DNA from: Pseudomonas arsenicoxydans
GTDB lineage: Bacteria; Pseudomonadota; Gammaproteobacteria; Pseudomonadales; Pseudomonadaceae
DNA length: 64,000 nt
Direction of reading: 5' to 3'
Assembly (NCBI RefSeq): GCF_900103875.1
Contig: NZ_LT629705.1
Coordinates: forward strand, 4,969,001 to 5,033,000
Below are positions 8,384-17,043 of the stretch, piece after piece. The translations under genes were made by a program, and so were the position numbers. The first letter of the stretch is position 1, and the number at the start of each line of letters is the position of its first letter. The notes beneath the pieces were generated by a model that was given only the letters and a program-made list of their open reading frames with translations, had not been told where the DNA came from and did not search any database.

Positions 8384-9583
8384 ATGGACCCGATCATCGC
8401 TGCAACTCATGCCGATCCTTATCCTTATTACGCCCAACTGCGCGCCGAGGGCGGAATGGTTTTTCATCAAGGGCTGAAACTGTGGGTGGCGAGCAGCGCC
8501 CGCGCTGTCGCTGCCGTGCTGGCGCATCCCGATTGCCATGTGCGGCCGTCCCACGAGCCGGTGCCCAAGGCGATAGTGGGCGGCATGGCCGGCCAGGTGT
8601 TTGCACAATTGATGCGCATGAACGAGGGCGAACGCCACCGCTGTCCGAGGTCGGCGATTGAGCCGGGGCTGGCGCTGATTGATGTGAGCGAAGTCGAGGC
8701 GCTGGTGAGCGCGCGGCTGATCACGCCGGACGCCGCGGGGTTGTACAACGCCATGTTCCGCGGGCCGGTTTGTGTGGTGGCGGCGTTGCTGGGGTTCTCA
8801 CCGGCCCAGGGTCGGGCTATCAGCGAGCTGACGGCGGATTTCGTCGCGTGCCTGTCGCCGCTCAGTGATCTGGCGCAACTCCAGGCGGCGCAGGGAGCGG
8901 CGGAGCAATTGAGGGAGTATTTCGTTGAGCTGCTGGAGGATCCGGACAACAAAAGCGCACTGCTCGCCGGGATTCGCCAACGTTTCGCCGCCGACCATGA
9001 AAAGCTGATTGCCAACCTGATCGGGCTGTTTTCCCAGACGTATGAGGCCACCGCCGGGCTGATCGGCAACGCGCTGTTGGCGTTGATTCGAAACCCGTCG
9101 TTGCGCAGCGAATCGACGCGCGTTGACCACTTGATTGCAGAAGTTCAGCGCTTTGATCCGTCGGTGCAGAATACCCGGCGGTTCGTCGTTGCCCCGTGTG
9201 AGATTGACGGTGTTCACCTCGATTCAGGCGATGTGATTCTGGTGCTGCTGGCGTCGGCCAATCGCGATCCGCAGCTCAATGAGCGTCCCGACGCGTTTAT
9301 GCTGGATCGCCCACAACGCCGCAGTTTTACCTTTGGCGCGGGGCGTCATCAATGTCCGGGGCAGATGTTGGCGCTGGAGATCGCCAGGGCGACGCTGAAG
9401 GAGATCCTGACCCATCGGCCCGATTGGGATTGCCTGAGCTGGCACTACCGCCCTTCCCTCAACGGCCGCCTGCCGCATTTCAACGATGGACCCGCACGCG
9501 GCGTCAAGCGGTGCGAAACTCCACCGTCAGGTGAGACAGCTCATGAACCGGCGCCAGGCGTTCACGAATGGTGTCGGCACTGA
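8384..9583 (+). CDS. Cytochrome P450
   Basis: 399 residues from ATG 8384 (MDPIIAATHADPYPYYAQLR). The haem-thiolate signature FTFGAGRHQCPGQ places the ligand at Cys324; the K-helix ExxR is EVQR; the I-helix oxygen-activation segment reads QTYEATAGL, with Tyr where Gly is usual. Class I bacterial P450s need a ferredoxin and reductase, and none lies nearby. The substrate is unknown. The last 25 or so codons overlap the 3' end of the convergent efflux gene by 80 bp and do not look like P450 sequence, so an ancestral stop may have been lost. Regulation by the divergent ArsR protein is likely. Confidence 0.9.
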   Translation: MDPIIAATHADPYPYYAQLRAEGGMVFHQGLKLWVASSARAVAAVLAHPDCHVRPSHEPVPKAIVGGMAGQVFAQLMRMNEGERHRCPRSAIEPGLALIDVSEVEALVSARLITPDAAGLYNAMFRGPVCVVAALLGFSPAQGRAISELTADFVACLSPLSDLAQLQAAQGAAEQLREYFVELLEDPDNKSALLAGIRQRFAADHEKLIANLIGLFSQTYEATAGLIGNALLALIRNPSLRSESTRVDHLIAEVQRFDPSVQNTRRFVVAPCEIDGVHLDSGDVILVLLASANRDPQLNERPDAFMLDRPQRRSFTFGAGRHQCPGQMLALEIARATLKEILTHRPDWDCLSWHYRPSLNGRLPHFNDGPARGVKRCETPPSGETAHEPAPGVHEWCRH

Positions 9584-10433
9584 CTGAAGCGCTGGCCACG
9601 ACACTGACAATCGCCGCCCGCGCACCAGGCCCGACCTGCCAGACGTGGAGGTCACTGATGCGCACGTCATCGGTCGCCAGTAACTCACGAATTTCAGCAG
9701 CCACTGGCTCATCGGTGGTGTCGAGCAACACCGCCGCACTGTCGCGCATCAGGCCATAGGCCCATTTGGCAATGACAATGGCACCGACGATGCCCATCGC
9801 CGGGTCCAGCCAGACCCAGCCCAGGTAACGACCGGCCAGCAAGGCCGCGATCGCAAGCACCGAGGTCAAGGCATCGGCCAGCACGTGGACGTAGGCCGAG
9901 CGCAGGTTGTTGTCGTGATGATGGCCGTGGTCATGGTCGTGGCTATGACCATGATCATGGCCGTGATGCCCATGATTCCCCATCAACAGAAAGGCACTGG
10001 CAATGTTCACCGCCAGCCCGATCACGGCAATCACCGTCGCCTCTGTAAAGGCTACGGTGGTCGGCTGGAACAGCCGCAGGACGGACTCCACGGCAATGCC
10101 AAGCGACACCAGCCCGAGCACCATGGCCGAGGCAAAACCGGCCAGATCACCGACCTTGCCGGTGCCAAAACTGTAGCGGGCGTTGCTGGCATGCCGTCGG
10201 GCGAAACCATAGGCCGCCGCCGCGATGCCCAAGGCCGCGACATGGGTCGCCATGTGGAAACCATCGGCCAGGAGCGCCATGGAACCTGTGATGTAACCGG
10301 CGGCAATCTCGCCGATCATCATGACGAAGGTCAGCGCCACCACCCACCAGGTGCGGCGGGCGTTTTCATCATGGGAAGCACCCAGGAACATGTGGTCGTG
10401 GGCAAAATTCGAAGCCTGCGGTAACGGTGTCAT
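9504..10433 (-). CDS. dmeF: Cation diffusion facilitator, DmeF-like Co/Ni efflux transporter
   Basis: 309 residues. Six membrane segments; the HMATH of helix II and the HVLADALTS of helix V carry the metal site; a loop of alternating His and Asp lies around residues 152-172 (bases about 9910-9975). The N-terminal FAHDHMFLGASHDENARRTWWV is characteristic of the DmeF branch. It exchanges divalent metal for protons across the inner membrane. A CsoR/RcnR-type repressor gene lies 11 bp upstream in the same direction, the DmeR-DmeF arrangement. Confidence 0.88.
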   Translation of the reverse strand: MTPLPQASNFAHDHMFLGASHDENARRTWWVVALTFVMMIGEIAAGYITGSMALLADGFHMATHVAALGIAAAAYGFARRHASNARYSFGTGKVGDLAGFASAMVLGLVSLGIAVESVLRLFQPTTVAFTEATVIAVIGLAVNIASAFLLMGNHGHHGHDHGHSHDHDHGHHHDNNLRSAYVHVLADALTSVLAIAALLAGRYLGWVWLDPAMGIVGAIVIAKWAYGLMRDSAAVLLDTTDEPVAAEIRELLATDDVRISDLHVWQVGPGARAAIVSVVASASVSADTIRERLAPVHELSHLTVEFRTA

Positions 10434-10444
10434 TTTTTCAGGCC

Positions 10445-10720
10445 TTATTTCGAGTAACGACGGATGGCTTGCAGTAACTCTTCCAGGCCTTCGGCGCGCT
10501 CTTCGTCGCTCAGGCCTGGACGGGCCACGTGTTCACGGGCGTGGGCATCGATGAACTGATCCATCAAACCGTTGACCGCACCACGAATGGCGGCGACCAG
10601 GTGCAGGGTCTTGGCGCAATCAGCGTCGGACTCAAGCGCCTTTTCCACCGCCTGGACCTGGCCTGAGATGCGCCGCACCCGGTTGAGCAAATCATCTTTG
10701 TGTTCGTGAATGTGTGACAT
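10445..10720 (-). CDS. dmeR: CsoR/RcnR-family metal-responsive repressor, DmeR-like
   Basis: 91 residues of the all-helical CsoR/FrmR fold. Seen: N-terminal His cluster MSHIHEHK, RVRRISGQVQAVEKAL, the single Cys35 in DADCAKTLHLVAAIRGAVNGLM, and a later His pair (DAHAREHV). This His-Cys-His set fits Ni/Co sensing better than Cu or formaldehyde. It is the first gene of a two-gene operon with the efflux pump and should be released from DNA on metal binding. Confidence 0.87.
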   Translation of the reverse strand: MSHIHEHKDDLLNRVRRISGQVQAVEKALESDADCAKTLHLVAAIRGAVNGLMDQFIDAHAREHVARPGLSDEERAEGLEELLQAIRRYSK

Positions 10721-10742
10721 ACCTATACCCCCTACCCCTATC
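10721..10742 (-). promoter_or_regulatory. G-tract operator candidate of the DmeR repressor
   Basis: Immediately upstream of dmeR the minus strand reads AGATAGGGGTAGGGGGTATA followed by GGT. RcnR/CsoR-family repressors recognise G-tracts flanked by AT-rich half sites, and two G-runs occur here within 22 bp at the expected place. Confidence 0.55.
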
Positions 10743-10806
10743 TGGCGCGCATAGTCACTGATCCTGAGCGAACTGGCAAGTCAACAATCCAAAAGTGGCG
10801 TGCTCT

Positions 10807-11688
10807 TTACGCCAGTCGATCCGCAACGAAATCGACAAACGCCTTCAACTTGGGCAGTGATTTCCTTGAGCGTGGGTACACCATCTGCACCGGTTTGGGC
10901 GGCGGAACATAGTCCTCCATGATCCGCACGAGCTCGCCAGTGGCCAAGGCCGCCGACACCAGAAAATCGGGCTGCATCAAAATCCCCTCTCCGGCCACCG
11001 CCGCTTGCAACAACACCTGACCGTCATTGCTTTTAAGCACCGCCCCTTCCGGCCACGGCACTTCGCTGGCACCGTTTCTCAGCGGCCAGGCGAAGCGGTT
11101 GTTCCAGGAAGTGTGCGTGAGAATTCTGTGTCGGTGCAGGTCTTCGGGCGTCTGCGGCTCCTGCCATTTCTGCAGATACCGGGGCGATGCGCAGATCACC
11201 ATTCGATACGGCGGCAAGGGCTTGGCCAGCAGATTGATGCCGATCAGTTCGGAGATTCTGAAGGCCAGGTCGAACGACGTCTCGTACAGGTCCACCACTT
11301 CGTTGCTCAGGATCAGTTCCACCTGAATCTGCGGATAACGCTGCATGAACTCGGCCACCAGCGGGCCGACCAGAGACACGCCGAGAGCCATGGGGGCGGT
11401 GATTCGCAACAGGCCGCTGGGCTCGGGGCTTGAGGCTTCGACCCGACTGAATGCGTATTTCACCTGTTCCAGCGCGAGCTTGGCTTCTTCATAGAACAAT
11501 CGGCCTTCCCCGGTAATGGACTGGCGCCGGGTAGTGCGCTGGATCAGCTTGGTATTGAGGGTTTTCTCCAGACTCTGGATGTGCCGTCCGACCATGACGG
11601 CGGACATGCCCACCTCGCCGGCGGCATCGGCAAAACTGCCGGCCTCGACCACGGCGACGAAGACTTCCATTTGCCTGAGTTTGCTCAT
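10807..11688 (-). CDS. LysR-type regulator
   Basis: 293 residues from ATG 11688 (MSKLRQMEVFVAVVEAGSF), chosen because CAGGGAC precedes it; an in-frame ATG at 11712 lacks such a site. Winged helix at residues 3-60, then an effector domain of the CrgA-like branch (SGLLRITAPMALG, LILSNEVVDLYETSFDLAFRI). It is divergent from the D-cysteine desulfhydrase-like gene, which is the likely target. Confidence 0.88.
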   Translation of the reverse strand: MSKLRQMEVFVAVVEAGSFADAAGEVGMSAVMVGRHIQSLEKTLNTKLIQRTTRRQSITGEGRLFYEEAKLALEQVKYAFSRVEASSPEPSGLLRITAPMALGVSLVGPLVAEFMQRYPQIQVELILSNEVVDLYETSFDLAFRISELIGINLLAKPLPPYRMVICASPRYLQKWQEPQTPEDLHRHRILTHTSWNNRFAWPLRNGASEVPWPEGAVLKSNDGQVLLQAAVAGEGILMQPDFLVSAALATGELVRIMEDYVPPPKPVQMVYPRSRKSLPKLKAFVDFVADRLA

Positions 11689-11770
11689 GTCCCTGCCTTG
11701 CATTAAATACATCAGGTTAAAGGAGTAATAACCGGCGATGCGTTTATCACCCGAGGCTTTCTCCCTAGAG

Positions 11771-11787
11771 TCACTTTAATAAAGTGA
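11771..11787. promoter_or_regulatory. Inverted repeat upstream of the PLP-enzyme gene
   Basis: TCACTTT AAT AAAGTGA, perfect 7-bp arms, ends 17 bases before ATG 11805 and lies in the divergent LysR intergenic region. The position, close to the ribosome site, suits a repressor site or a leader hairpin. Confidence 0.5.
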
Positions 11788-11804
11788 ACAACGAGGCGTC
11801 ATTG

Positions 11805-12836
11805 ATGCAAACCCTACTGGACAAGTCACTGAGTTCTTTTGCGCGGGTCGACCTGTTGCAAGGTCCTACGCCGATTCAGAGGGCTGAACGCCTGGAGCAA
11901 TGGCTGGATTTGAAGTCGCGGGGCATCGGCCTGTATCTCAAGCGTGACGATCATATGCTGATCGGCGGTGGCGGCAACAAGCTGCGCAAACTTGAATTTC
12001 ACATTGGCGCCGCGCTTGAGGCCGGCGTCGACACGGTCATTACCGTTGGCGGCCTGCAGTCCAATCACGCGCGCCTGACCGCTGCGGCGTGCGCCCGCCT
12101 GGGCCTTGCCTGCGAACTGATCCTGACCCGCGCGGTGCCCAAAGACGAAGTGGACTACGAACTGAACGGCAACGTCCTGCTCGATCAGTTGTTCGGCGCA
12201 GACATCCAGGTGCTAGCCGCGGGCAGCGATTCGCTCGCCCAAGCCGACATTCGCGCCGCACAACTTCGCGACTCGGGGCACAAAGTGCTGGTGATACCCA
12301 CGGGCGGTTCGACGCCCCTGGGCAGTCTCGGTTATGCACGCTGCGCGGCGGAAATCGCGCAGCAGGAAACAGAACTCGGCCTGACGTTCAACCAGATCGT
12401 GGTGCCCAACGGCAGCGCCGGCACCCACGCCGGGTTGGCGGCAGGCTTCGAATTGCTGGATCGCGGCACTTCAATCGTCAAGTCGTACTCGGTGCTGTCC
12501 GATCACGACACGTCAGCGGCCAGGACCCTGAAATTGACCGGGGACGCCCTGACATTGCTGGGCAGCGACGCCAATGTGGCGGCTGAAGCGATCAACATTG
12601 ACGGCAGTCAGCTGGGCGACGGATACGGTTTGCCGACACCAGCCATGCAAGAAGCCGTACGCCTGATGGCTCGCGCCGAAGGGTTGTTGATTGACCCGGT
12701 GTATTCCGGAAAAGCCTTCGCCGGGCTGTTGGCCGATCTCAGGCAAGGGCACTTTCGTTCCGGGGACAATGTGTTGTTTGTCATGACCGGGGGAACACCG
12801 GGTTTGTATGCGTATCGGGAAACTTTTCAGGCCTGA
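11805..12836 (+). CDS. D-cysteine desulfhydrase / ACC deaminase-family PLP enzyme
   Basis: 343 residues from ATG 11805; an in-frame GTG at 11784 overlaps the inverted repeat and is less likely. A fold-type II PLP protein: GGGGNKLRKLEF holds the pyridoxal lysine (Lys59), TVGGLQSNHARLTAAA the substrate-carboxylate loop, and the phosphate-binding glycine-rich loop follows later. The family includes D-cysteine desulfhydrase (pyruvate + sulfide + ammonia), ACC deaminase and L-cysteate lyase, and the motifs do not settle which. Probably controlled by the divergent LysR protein. Confidence 0.8.
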   Translation: MQTLLDKSLSSFARVDLLQGPTPIQRAERLEQWLDLKSRGIGLYLKRDDHMLIGGGGNKLRKLEFHIGAALEAGVDTVITVGGLQSNHARLTAAACARLGLACELILTRAVPKDEVDYELNGNVLLDQLFGADIQVLAAGSDSLAQADIRAAQLRDSGHKVLVIPTGGSTPLGSLGYARCAAEIAQQETELGLTFNQIVVPNGSAGTHAGLAAGFELLDRGTSIVKSYSVLSDHDTSAARTLKLTGDALTLLGSDANVAAEAINIDGSQLGDGYGLPTPAMQEAVRLMARAEGLLIDPVYSGKAFAGLLADLRQGHFRSGDNVLFVMTGGTPGLYAYRETFQA

Positions 12837-13070
12837 CGGTGAACAACACAGAACGGACGCTTTATTGTGTCCGCTTTGACGGCAGCTTTGCGCGGGAGGC
12901 CTTCGGGCCTGCCGGGTTCCTTGGTTCCCCGGTCCTGCAGCCCCGCGCAAGCACGCGTTGGTTAGGGGGCTAATTGGAAAAAACGGCCCGCGTTTCAGAC
13001 CCGTCCTACATCTATCCAATCCCTATTGATATAGCGTCCGCATCGCTTTGAAATCAATTGAGGGATCTTT

Positions 13071-13343
13071 ATGTTTCTATGGATAAGCGGTTTTTTAAAA
13101 GGCGACGATGCGGGTGACTTCCTGAAATTCGAACACACCGTTCGACCTGAGTGTGAAAGCGCAATATTGGATGTGTTCGGCTGGAAAAGTCTTGATGAGG
13201 CAGCGGACGACGAATGGCATCTGACTAGCGAGCAAGCACAAAAAATCGCGGCTGTTCTCAATCAACCCCTACCGACAGAATTGGAACTGTTCATCGGGGT
13301 GCGCGATTCGATTTTGCTTAAATCAAACTCGCTGTCAGGTTAG
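13071..13343 (+). CDS. Small hypothetical acidic protein
   Basis: 90 residues, beginning MFLWISGFLKGDD, with GAGGGA 8 bases before the ATG. No signal peptide or membrane segment. The pattern of an acidic N-terminal half, LTSEQAQKIAAVLNQPLP and a final FIGVRDS resembles small immunity-like proteins, but no toxin partner is visible and the resemblance is weak. The 234 bp before it hold no gene and only weak hairpins. A palindrome that may be its terminator follows. Confidence 0.65.
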   Translation: MFLWISGFLKGDDAGDFLKFEHTVRPECESAILDVFGWKSLDEAADDEWHLTSEQAQKIAAVLNQPLPTELELFIGVRDSILLKSNSLSG

Positions 13344-13360
13344 ACGTCGCCACCCGCATT

Positions 13361-13384
13361 ACGGGGCGATGCGGCACGCCCCGT
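13361..13384. terminator. Hairpin between two convergent genes
   Basis: ACGGGGCG / CGCCCCGT, 8-bp perfect stem with an 8-base loop, between the small hypothetical gene (+) and the FKBP gene (-). There is no clear T-run, so termination is only plausible. Confidence 0.4.
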
Positions 13385-13400
13385 CACGAAAACCACACGC

Positions 13401-13739
13401 TCAATCATCGCGCGTCAGCACTTCCAGCAATTCAATCTCGAAAATCAGATTCGAATTCGGCGCAATTGCGCCCATCGTTCTCTCGCCGTAGGCCAGATGC
13501 GCCGGCACCAGCAGCTTGCGCTTGCCACCGACTTGCATCCCAATAATCCCTTGATCCCACCCCTTGATGACCCTTCCGGTGCCAATCACACACTGGAACG
13601 GCTTGCCCCGGCTGTAAGAGGAGTCGAATTCAGTGCCGTCTTCCAGCCAGCCGCGGTATTGGGTGGTGATCAGCGCGCCTTTGACGGCGGCTTTGCCGTC
13701 ACCTGGTTGAAGGTCGATGATTTGCAATTCGTCGTTCAT
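13401..13739 (-). CDS. FKBP-type peptidyl-prolyl cis-trans isomerase
   Basis: 112 residues, the size of a single FKBP domain with no signal peptide, so cytoplasmic. Family hallmarks: YRGWLEDGTEFDSSYSRGKPF, VIKGWDQGIIGMQVGGKRKLLVPAHLAYG and a closing LIFEIELL strand. It catalyses proline isomerisation during folding. A monocistronic unit. Confidence 0.93.
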   Translation of the reverse strand: MNDELQIIDLQPGDGKAAVKGALITTQYRGWLEDGTEFDSSYSRGKPFQCVIGTGRVIKGWDQGIIGMQVGGKRKLLVPAHLAYGERTMGAIAPNSNLIFEIELLEVLTRDD

Positions 13740-13862
13740 GCGTCGTACTCGTTCACTGTCGCCCGGGACTTGAGGGCGCGGACGGAGGTTTTCGCAGAAT
13801 CTGCTTTGAATGGCAATCGGTGGGGATGGAAAGTATTTGGTTTTGCGCCGGAAGAAATAACA

Positions 13863-13947
13863 GATCGCAGCCTCGTTTCACTCGACAGCTCCTACAAGGG
13901 ACCGGGTATCCGTTGTAGGAGCTGTCGAGTGAAACGAGGCTGCGATC
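13863..13947. repeat. Long perfect inverted repeat, family B, copy 1
   Basis: Two perfectly complementary 33-bp arms, starting GATCGCAGCCTCG and ending in GCTCCTAC, separated by 19 bp. The same arms recur at 24030-24113 and, with one mismatch, at 52638-52736. It lies 9 bp beyond the stop of the gene at 13957, where it could form a very stable RNA hairpin. Confidence 0.9.
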
Positions 13948-13956
13948 TTTTGAGTT

Positions 13957-14478
13957 TCAAGCACCCGTGTCAGGATTTGGCACCTGCGCCTCGACCTTTT
14001 TTTCTTCCTTGGCTTTGGCATCGACAGCGAAGTCCTTGCCGAATATGGCTTCTGGAAAGATCCACTTGCCCAGGCTGCTTTTCTGGTCGGTGACAATGCC
14101 GATCTGGTCGCCTTTGTTGAAATCAATCCAATGAAAGTCTGTAAAACCTTTCAGGTCGAGGGTCTTGAGGATGTTCCCTTCCATGACTTCGATTTTCTTG
14201 TCTTTCGGGTTGACGCTCACCACCTCCAGCGGGGAACGGGTAATCAGCGGCGGCGTCGCCACAAAAATCTCTTGGCTGGTCGTACACCGTTGACTGGTCG
14301 GCTGGATCTTGCCCTCCGCCGAACTGTGGTGCCGCTTGTCGCAATCGACGAAGATGCCCGAATGGTCCACCGTCTGGTTGCCCAGATATTGCTCGCCACT
14401 GGGCATCAACAATATTTCCTCGCCCTTTGCCGCGCTGGCTAAAAAAACCAGCGACAGCACCATCATTCGTCTGGTCAT
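13957..14478 (-). CDS. Exported hypothetical protein
   Basis: 173 residues with a signal peptide (MTRRMMVLSLVFLASAAKG, cleavage expected before EEI). The mature part has two cysteines in CDKRHH and RCTTS that could pair, a repeated Lys-rich segment (NPKDKKIEV) and a Lys/Glu-rich tail. No recognised domain. It is downstream of, and in the same direction as, the membrane protein at 14510-15232 with a 31-bp gap, so the two may work together at the inner membrane and periplasm. Confidence 0.75.
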   Translation of the reverse strand: MTRRMMVLSLVFLASAAKGEEILLMPSGEQYLGNQTVDHSGIFVDCDKRHHSSAEGKIQPTSQRCTTSQEIFVATPPLITRSPLEVVSVNPKDKKIEVMEGNILKTLDLKGFTDFHWIDFNKGDQIGIVTDQKSSLGKWIFPEAIFGKDFAVDAKAKEEKKVEAQVPNPDTGA

Positions 14479-14509
14479 AGCGCACCTGCCATAAGTCCAG
14501 AGTGAGTCA

Positions 14510-15232
14510 TTACAGGAACTTGTCAGAAAACAACGTTCGGGTTACGCGTGGCATGTTGGGAACGTCGATTTCAATGTAGGTCACCTGCTTTTTCGGCACT
14601 TGATACACCGTGCCGAATGAATCGTAACGTTGTGGCTGCTTATCGGTTTTCACCAGTACCTTTTGCACCAGCACGTAATAAGTCGCAGCCGTTTCAATCA
14701 GCAGCACCGCCTCTTTTATCCCGCCGTCCTTGCTGGCCGTGGCCATCATCAGCTCAGGCGGATAAAACTTTGCGTACTTTTCGTCGAAATGCAGGCGAAT
14801 CGGGCGCAATACCCCGCCGTCGCGTACTTGTTGAGCCTGGAGAGTGCCGAAGTGCTCGGCCAGTACCGATGTGCCCCACAGGCCGCCAATCAGAAATACC
14901 GTAAACAACACTTTGTGCAGGAAGTAGGGAATGGGCCTCTCATCCGAAGACCAGCCGCTGTTCAGCAAGACATAAACGAGGGCGCCAGCGATCAGGAACC
15001 AGACACCAAACTGTTTCGCGACCGTCCAGGCAAACGCGAGATAGAAGTACAGCGAGATATCGAGCGATACCAACGGTATGCCGAACGTCTTGAAGTAATA
15101 AAACAGGTGCAGCCACGAATAAAAAAACAGATAAGCGCCGAACAGCAACGTCGGACCGCCAAAGTGGGTCGACAGTTGCGAACTCTCCGGCGTAGGCGGA
15201 GGCACAGCGGCAGATGCATTGACCTGAGTCAT
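14510..15232 (-). CDS. Hypothetical inner-membrane protein
   Basis: 240 residues. A proline-rich N-terminus is followed by three or four hydrophobic segments (about residues 27-48, 55-72, 75-90 and 105-122) and a soluble C-terminal half rich in charged residues, likely periplasmic. No family recognised. It is the first gene of a probable two-gene unit with the exported protein downstream. Confidence 0.72.
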   Translation of the reverse strand: MTQVNASAAVPPPTPESSQLSTHFGGPTLLFGAYLFFYSWLHLFYYFKTFGIPLVSLDISLYFYLAFAWTVAKQFGVWFLIAGALVYVLLNSGWSSDERPIPYFLHKVLFTVFLIGGLWGTSVLAEHFGTLQAQQVRDGGVLRPIRLHFDEKYAKFYPPELMMATASKDGGIKEAVLLIETAATYYVLVQKVLVKTDKQPQRYDSFGTVYQVPKKQVTYIEIDVPNMPRVTRTLFSDKFL

Positions 15233-15383
15233 GGCGATGATTCCCTGCCGGACGGACGATCACGATGCTGATAGCGTCAAGTCTAGCGCCCGTTGAAGAG
15301 AAAGCGACTGCTGCTCAGCGCTCGTGTGAACTAACATATCCCCATCTTCCCAACGGTTAATACACAACGATGGCAACGCCTGA

Positions 15384-16457
15384 ATGAGTTTCGTCTGGAC
15401 CAGCGTAGCCATCGGCTCGGTGATGTTTGCCCTGATCGTCGTGCTGATCTGCCGCGAGCGCTCGCTGCAAAAGCAGCTGGCCGAGCAACGCGCAGTGATC
15501 GCCAGCCTGTCCGAACGCCAGACCCTGCGCCAGGACGGCGACGCCGAACGCTTCAAGCGCAGCCAGTATTTCGCCCGCATCGGCACCTGGGACTGGGATG
15601 TCGACACCGACAAGCTCTACTGGTCGGACGCCATCTACGGCATGTTCGGCTTCAAGATCGGCGAGGTCACACCCTCCTACGCGCTTTTTTGCGCCTGCGT
15701 ACACCCCGATGACCGGGCTAAGGTCCGGGCCGGAGAACTGCGCTGCCTGCAAACCGGTGAGAACCATGACGAGGAATACCGCGTGGTTTGGCCCGACGGC
15801 ACCATTCGTTGGTTGCGCGAGACCGGCAACGTGGTCAAGAACGACCATGACGCCACCGTCAAGATGATGGGGGTGGTGCGCGACATCACCGAGGAAAAAG
15901 CCTCGGCCAGCTACCTGCAACACCTGGCCCATTACGACCCGCTGACCGGCCTGCCCAACCGCCTGGTGCTCGAAGAACGCTTGTCCGAGGCGCTGGAACA
16001 GGCGCGCATCAGCGGCACTCGGGTGGCATTGGTGTTTGTCGACCTCAATGGTTTCAAGGCCATCAACGATCACTACGGCCATGCCGCGGGTGACCGGGTG
16101 TTGATCACGACCGCCACACGCCTGAAGAAAATCCTGCGCTCGACCGACACCGTCGCGCGGATCGGTGGCGACGAGTTCGTGGTGATCCTGCAAGGCCTGC
16201 CCCAGGGCATCAGCCTGCAAGATGAGGCACGCAGCATCTGCCAGAAAATCTTCGTCGAACTGTCACCGCCCATCACCATCGGTAACGACCAACGCCACAT
16301 CGGCACCAGCCTTGGGGTCGCAGTGTTCCCGGACCATGCGCCGAGCATGGACCGGCTGATTCACATCGCCGACCTGGCGATGTATGAGGCTAAACGCAGT
16401 GGGAATAATCAGTATCGGTTGGGCACGGAAAGCCTGATGCGTGCTCACAGCGAATAG
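15384..16457 (+). CDS. PAS-GGDEF diguanylate cyclase
   Basis: 357 residues. One N-terminal membrane segment (5-23), a short coiled-coil-like stretch, a PAS domain (about 60-172) and a GGDEF domain. GGDEF is intact at 261-265 and the inhibitory RxxD site lies five residues before it (Arg252-Asp255), so it should make cyclic di-GMP from two GTP with product feedback inhibition. No EAL domain. The PAS domain, of the WDWDVDTDKLYWS type, is expected to sense a small ligand. It stands alone between divergent and convergent genes. Confidence 0.93.
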   Translation: MSFVWTSVAIGSVMFALIVVLICRERSLQKQLAEQRAVIASLSERQTLRQDGDAERFKRSQYFARIGTWDWDVDTDKLYWSDAIYGMFGFKIGEVTPSYALFCACVHPDDRAKVRAGELRCLQTGENHDEEYRVVWPDGTIRWLRETGNVVKNDHDATVKMMGVVRDITEEKASASYLQHLAHYDPLTGLPNRLVLEERLSEALEQARISGTRVALVFVDLNGFKAINDHYGHAAGDRVLITTATRLKKILRSTDTVARIGGDEFVVILQGLPQGISLQDEARSICQKIFVELSPPITIGNDQRHIGTSLGVAVFPDHAPSMDRLIHIADLAMYEAKRSGNNQYRLGTESLMRAHSE

Positions 16458-16467
16458 CCTCTTCGGC

Positions 16468-16776
16468 CTAACGCTCCACAGGCGTGATATCGACAATCAT
16501 CCCGTTGGTGATCATCACCATCATGTACTTGTCATTGATCTGCACCCATTGCGCCTGGTCTTTCGGGGCTTTGAGGCCCTTCTGTTTCCAGTTGCCAAGG
16601 GCTTTTTCGGTGCGTTGATAGACGTCCGGGGCGCGGTCGCCGACCACCAGCGCGCGGGTATTGTTGACGCCGGGTTGGACGGTTTTTTGTGGTGGGTCAT
16701 CCGCTTGAACGATCGGGGCGATACCGACCAGGCCTGCAACAAGGGCGAGGCTGGCGATAAGGGTCTTGTTGTTCAT
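16468..16776 (-). CDS. RcnB-family small periplasmic protein
   Basis: 102 residues from ATG 16776, which has a strong CTGGAGG site; a longer reading to 16854 has none. Signal peptide MNNKTLIASLALVAGLVG with cleavage after VQA. The C-terminal motif (GDRAPDVYQ, WVQINDKYMMVMITNGMI) is that of the RcnB family, whose E. coli member modulates Ni/Co homeostasis in the periplasm. A metal role here is inferred. Upstream, 16777-17043 holds no gene and probably contains both promoters. Confidence 0.82.
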   Translation of the reverse strand: MNNKTLIASLALVAGLVGIAPIVQADDPPQKTVQPGVNNTRALVVGDRAPDVYQRTEKALGNWKQKGLKAPKDQAQWVQINDKYMMVMITNGMIVDITPVER

Positions 16777-17043
16777 TGGTGAACCTCCAGTAAATTCGTG
16801 GTAGCTGATGTGGGACCGCCGATGCGCTCGATCATTCGAAAAAATATTAGCCACTTCGAAATCAAACGCAGGCTCGGCAGCCGCGACTCACCTATGTGCG
16901 CTCAGCATTGATCCGTTTCACGCATTAATGCATGTCAACAATGCACTTATCATATCGATGTCCCTGATCCACCATTCGCCCCAATAAGAACCGTGCATTG
17001 CGTCCAGGCCATGCACGTCATAAAAGCGGTGGAGTACAGATCA

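Noticed and set aside
9905..9975. Low-complexity repeat of CATGG/CATGATC units
   Set aside because: It encodes the His/Asp metal-binding loop of the efflux protein, expected in this family.
12837..13070. Possible terminator or small gene after the PLP-enzyme gene
   Set aside because: Only weak imperfect hairpins without T-runs and no frame with a start and ribosome site were seen.
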